A stretch of DNA of 64,000 bases, taken from NCBI GenBank assembly GCA_934435195.1, contig CAKSAJ010000012.1, positions 1 through 64,000 on the forward strand. The letters are read 5' to 3'. Shown one piece after another: positions 62,042-64,000 of the stretch. Source of the stretch: an uncultured Schaedlerella sp. (GTDB lineage Bacteria; Bacillota; Clostridia; Lachnospirales; Lachnospiraceae). The notes beneath the pieces are model-generated. The model did no database searches. It had not been told where the DNA came from and was given only the letters and a program-made list of their open reading frames with translations. The position numbers and the translations under genes were made by a program. Numbering within the stretch: position 1 is the stretch's first letter; each line of letters begins with the position of its first letter.

Positions 62042-62057
62042 CATCTTTGTGACAAAT

Positions 62058-62101
62058 AAAAAAGAGGCAAGCCAAACCTCATTTTTCTTGACCTCCTCTT
62101 T
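62058..62101 (-). terminator. Terminator of the AraC-GH39 gene
   Basis: AAAGAGG and CAAG blocks pair with CTTG and CCTCTTT with a 4-base bulge, then T-run on the minus strand. The hairpin begins just after the stop. Confidence 0.6.
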
Positions 62102-62107
62102 CATATT

Positions 62108-64000
62108 TCATACATCATATTGATATTGAACGTCAATTAAGCGGATTTCCTGCATTTCCAGATCATTCGCAAGACACAACTCACCGTTTTCTACTTCTAT
62201 TGTTTTCATCTCGATACTTGGAATTGCACTACTCTTTAGATACTCTACTTCATCTCGCATAAGACCCTTTGAATAATCCAGATTTTTCCAAAGGTCCTGT
62301 ACACTTCCGCTCGCTCTGTTTACCCGATATGTTTTAACAAGATATTTTCCATTTTGTACATTCTGAATTGTAAAATTCAATTTAATCGGTTCAACATCTT
62401 CAACATACTGTTCAATGTCTTCCAGTTGTATCTCATCTTCATCAGTAAAGACATATCTGGACGACAGACTTTTGTAATTATGACATGCGATTACAAAATG
62501 ATTACGTCCATTTGTCGTCACAATTGCATTTTCGTATTTTCCCAGCACTTTAGAGCGCAGTCGGTTAATAAACTGAAACGCATAAAATGACGGCTTACAG
62601 ATACCATCTCTCGATATCAGCCCTGAATCTCCATTTAAAACAGTATCTGTGTCATAATAATCTGAATAAAGATCCAACGCATGCCAATACGCCATAATAT
62701 CAACCTGACCATTCATATCAATACAATTTTTTAAAATGTATGCGCCCTGTTCACAACTGTCATTCAATATATTTCGGTTGGAAATTGTAAAATTCCACTC
62801 ATCAATATGAAGTTCTGGAATTTCAAATTTTGCTTCTTGCATAATTAATTTCATAATCTGTATCTGGTTGGAAATGTACTCGGAATCAATGGACTTCTTG
62901 CCGATTCTTTCCCCTGCTTCTATCAATGCAATATATTGGAATGAACAGAAAGACAAAAAATCCGGATGAATCTCTCGCTCTCTCCATATTTCGAAAATAT
63001 TTTTGCAAGCCATACTTTCATATCCCAATATAAATCCGGCCCCTCCTACAGAAATTTCTTCCGAATATCTTTTCATTGTCTGATACAAAAGATCAAACCG
63101 CTGATAATACTCTCCGTCCGGCTCAAAGCTACGTAAAGACGGGTCATTCCAATATTCAAAATACCAGGTTTCCAGCTCATCCACGCCATAGCGATTGACC
63201 AGATGCACACATAATTCCTGGATAATTTCAGAAAACGTATTAAAATCAAAAACACTTGTTTTTGTTTCTTCTATATTAATACTTCTTTCCGGAGTATACA
63301 TAAACAGACTTGGCTTACTCCCCAACTCCAAGTATGGTTTCAAATGATGATCCAGAAGGAAATCTAACACCTGATCCAGCTTTCGGAAATTATATCCGTC
63401 TTTCTCACTGAAGCAATGATCCTTCGATAAAATATTCCAGATTCTTGCATATTTCATTCCTGTCTGTTTTTGCAGCTTTTCTACCTGATTCTGTGCTTCT
63501 GACTGCAATAATATATATCCGTCTCCGATACTGATTGCCTTGCTGAAGTCCGTATATGTTCCTTTGATTTTTTTTGCGTCTGCTACATATTCCTTTTCCT
63601 TTGTCGATTGTGGGCTTTCCTTTTTCTCACGAAATCTCAAGTATTCTAAAATCCGGCTTTCTTCTTTCTCTTGTAATTTGATTTCTTTTTCTTGCGTATT
63701 ATTTTCTTCCTGCATCTTTTTTCGATATTCACTCGGAGAATCCTTATATACATCACGAAATGCTTTTGTAAAAGATGCTGACGTCGGAAATCCATTATCA
63801 TAAGCTATATGCGTCAGATTTTTGTCTGAATACATCAACTCGTCTACTGCATGAAATAAACGGACATTATTCAGATATTCCATAAATGTCATTCCTAAAT
63901 TCTTTTTTATATATTTAGATAAATATGCATTTGACAAATACAATTTATCTGCTAAGTCATTTAAACTAATCTGGCTTTGATAATTTGCCTGTACATAATT
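62108..64000 (-). CDS. AraC family regulator fused to a GH39-like domain (partial)
   Basis: At least 630 aa; the frame is open to the right edge, so the N-terminus is outside the window. Two AraC helix-turn-helix motifs come first (ISLNDLADKLYLSNAYLSKY, then KNLTHIAYDNGFPTSASFTK, then AFRDVYKDSPSEYRKKM). A long linker leads to a GH39/beta-xylosidase-like barrel: YARIWNIL, LPYLELGSKPSLFMY-like, WYFEYWNDPSL and ELHIDEWNF (the nucleophile-type Glu). The usual acid/base Glu of the WNEP motif is Asp here, so it may act as a sugar sensor rather than an enzyme. It probably controls the reductase and GPH genes downstream. Confidence 0.85.
   Translation of the reverse strand, partial: NYVQANYQSQISLNDLADKLYLSNAYLSKYIKKNLGMTFMEYLNNVRLFHAVDELMYSDKNLTHIAYDNGFPTSASFTKAFRDVYKDSPSEYRKKMQEENNTQEKEIKLQEKEESRILEYLRFREKKESPQSTKEKEYVADAKKIKGTYTDFSKAISIGDGYILLQSEAQNQVEKLQKQTGMKYARIWNILSKDHCFSEKDGYNFRKLDQVLDFLLDHHLKPYLELGSKPSLFMYTPERSINIEETKTSVFDFNTFSEIIQELCVHLVNRYGVDELETWYFEYWNDPSLRSFEPDGEYYQRFDLLYQTMKRYSEEISVGGAGFILGYESMACKNIFEIWREREIHPDFLSFCSFQYIALIEAGERIGKKSIDSEYISNQIQIMKLIMQEAKFEIPELHIDEWNFTISNRNILNDSCEQGAYILKNCIDMNGQVDIMAYWHALDLYSDYYDTDTVLNGDSGLISRDGICKPSFYAFQFINRLRSKVLGKYENAIVTTNGRNHFVIACHNYKSLSSRYVFTDEDEIQLEDIEQYVEDVEPIKLNFTIQNVQNGKYLVKTYRVNRASGSVQDLWKNLDYSKGLMRDEVEYLKSSAIPSIEMKTIEVENGELCLANDLEMQEIRLIDVQYQYDV

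Noticed and set aside
62075..62093. Short ORF with a GGAGG site inside the AraC-GH39 terminator (MRFGLPLFYLSQR)
   Set aside because: The frame and ribosome site coincide with the terminator arms, so chance is likely.

Overview
The window looks like a chromosomal segment of a low-GC gut Clostridia of the family Lachnospiraceae (Ruminococcus gnavus/torques, Dorea or Blautia-like). The reasons are the strong GGAGG ribosome-binding sites, the many flavodoxin, MATE and PucR genes, an Hcp with a Crp/Fnr partner, the pyrH-frr-uppS-cdsA-dxr-rseP block, and many small Clostridia-specific families. The genus is inferred from gene content only. I found no tRNA, rRNA, CRISPR array, intact transposon or prophage.

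Layout. 1-3.6 kb: the start of a WYL-type regulator at the left edge, then a LysR, flavodoxin, CMD/cupin operon that ends in a wrecked aldo/keto reductase, followed by a GGDEF remnant and a Nim-like flavoprotein. 3.6-7.4 kb: isoaspartyl dipeptidase with a YfcC-type transporter, then a 5'-nucleotidase. 7.5-9.9 kb: a two-gene radical-SAM/DNA-repair operon under what looks like a LexA-controlled, possibly leaderless promoter. 10-14.3 kb: GNAT, HD protein, Crp/Fnr regulator, and a divergent ferredoxin-hcp operon for nitrosative or redox stress. 15-17.7 kb: cytosine-deaminase-like amidohydrolase with a PucR regulator. 17.7-21.8 kb: a DUF89 protein with two unknown small genes, an alcohol dehydrogenase, and a TrmA/RlmD-type RNA methyltransferase.

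21.8-27.7 kb is housekeeping: mntP, then rseP, dxr, cdsA, uppS, frr and pyrH read leftwards from one promoter. 27.7-30.1 kb: an lrgA-lrgB-ClC operon. 30.2-32.4 kb: aroF-aroB, rightward, with a consensus promoter. 32.5-42.6 kb is a mix: metY-like sulfhydrylase, Gfo/Idh oxidoreductase, DUF1294, asparaginase, a YibE/F pair, ThrH-like phosphatase, C_GCAxxG protein, SDR, flavodoxin and a divergent MATE pump.

42.7-48.2 kb: a four-gene uptake operon for iron, haem or corrinoid. It consists of a large secreted two-domain protein that ends in half a substrate-binding protein, a lipoprotein SBP, a FecCD permease, and an ATPase with an extra C-terminal domain. 48.3-53.5 kb: PpiC isomerase, an Rpn/PD-(D/E)XK protein whose Shine-Dalgarno lies in switch-like inverted repeats, an orphan PucR, a 52-residue small protein, and a two-gene operon ending in a secreted nuclease. 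53.5-59.3 kb: NSS transporter, TetR and oleate hydratase (with a striking palindrome at its promoter), and a second MATE pump. 59.5-64 kb: an AraC-GH39 regulator running off the right edge, a flavodoxin-like reductase with a zinc ribbon, and a GPH-family transporter.

The most unusual items are the half-SBP fusion protein, the predicted mRNA switch ahead of the Rpn gene, the SOS-type leaderless promoter, the oleate hydratase operator region, and the unknown small genes.
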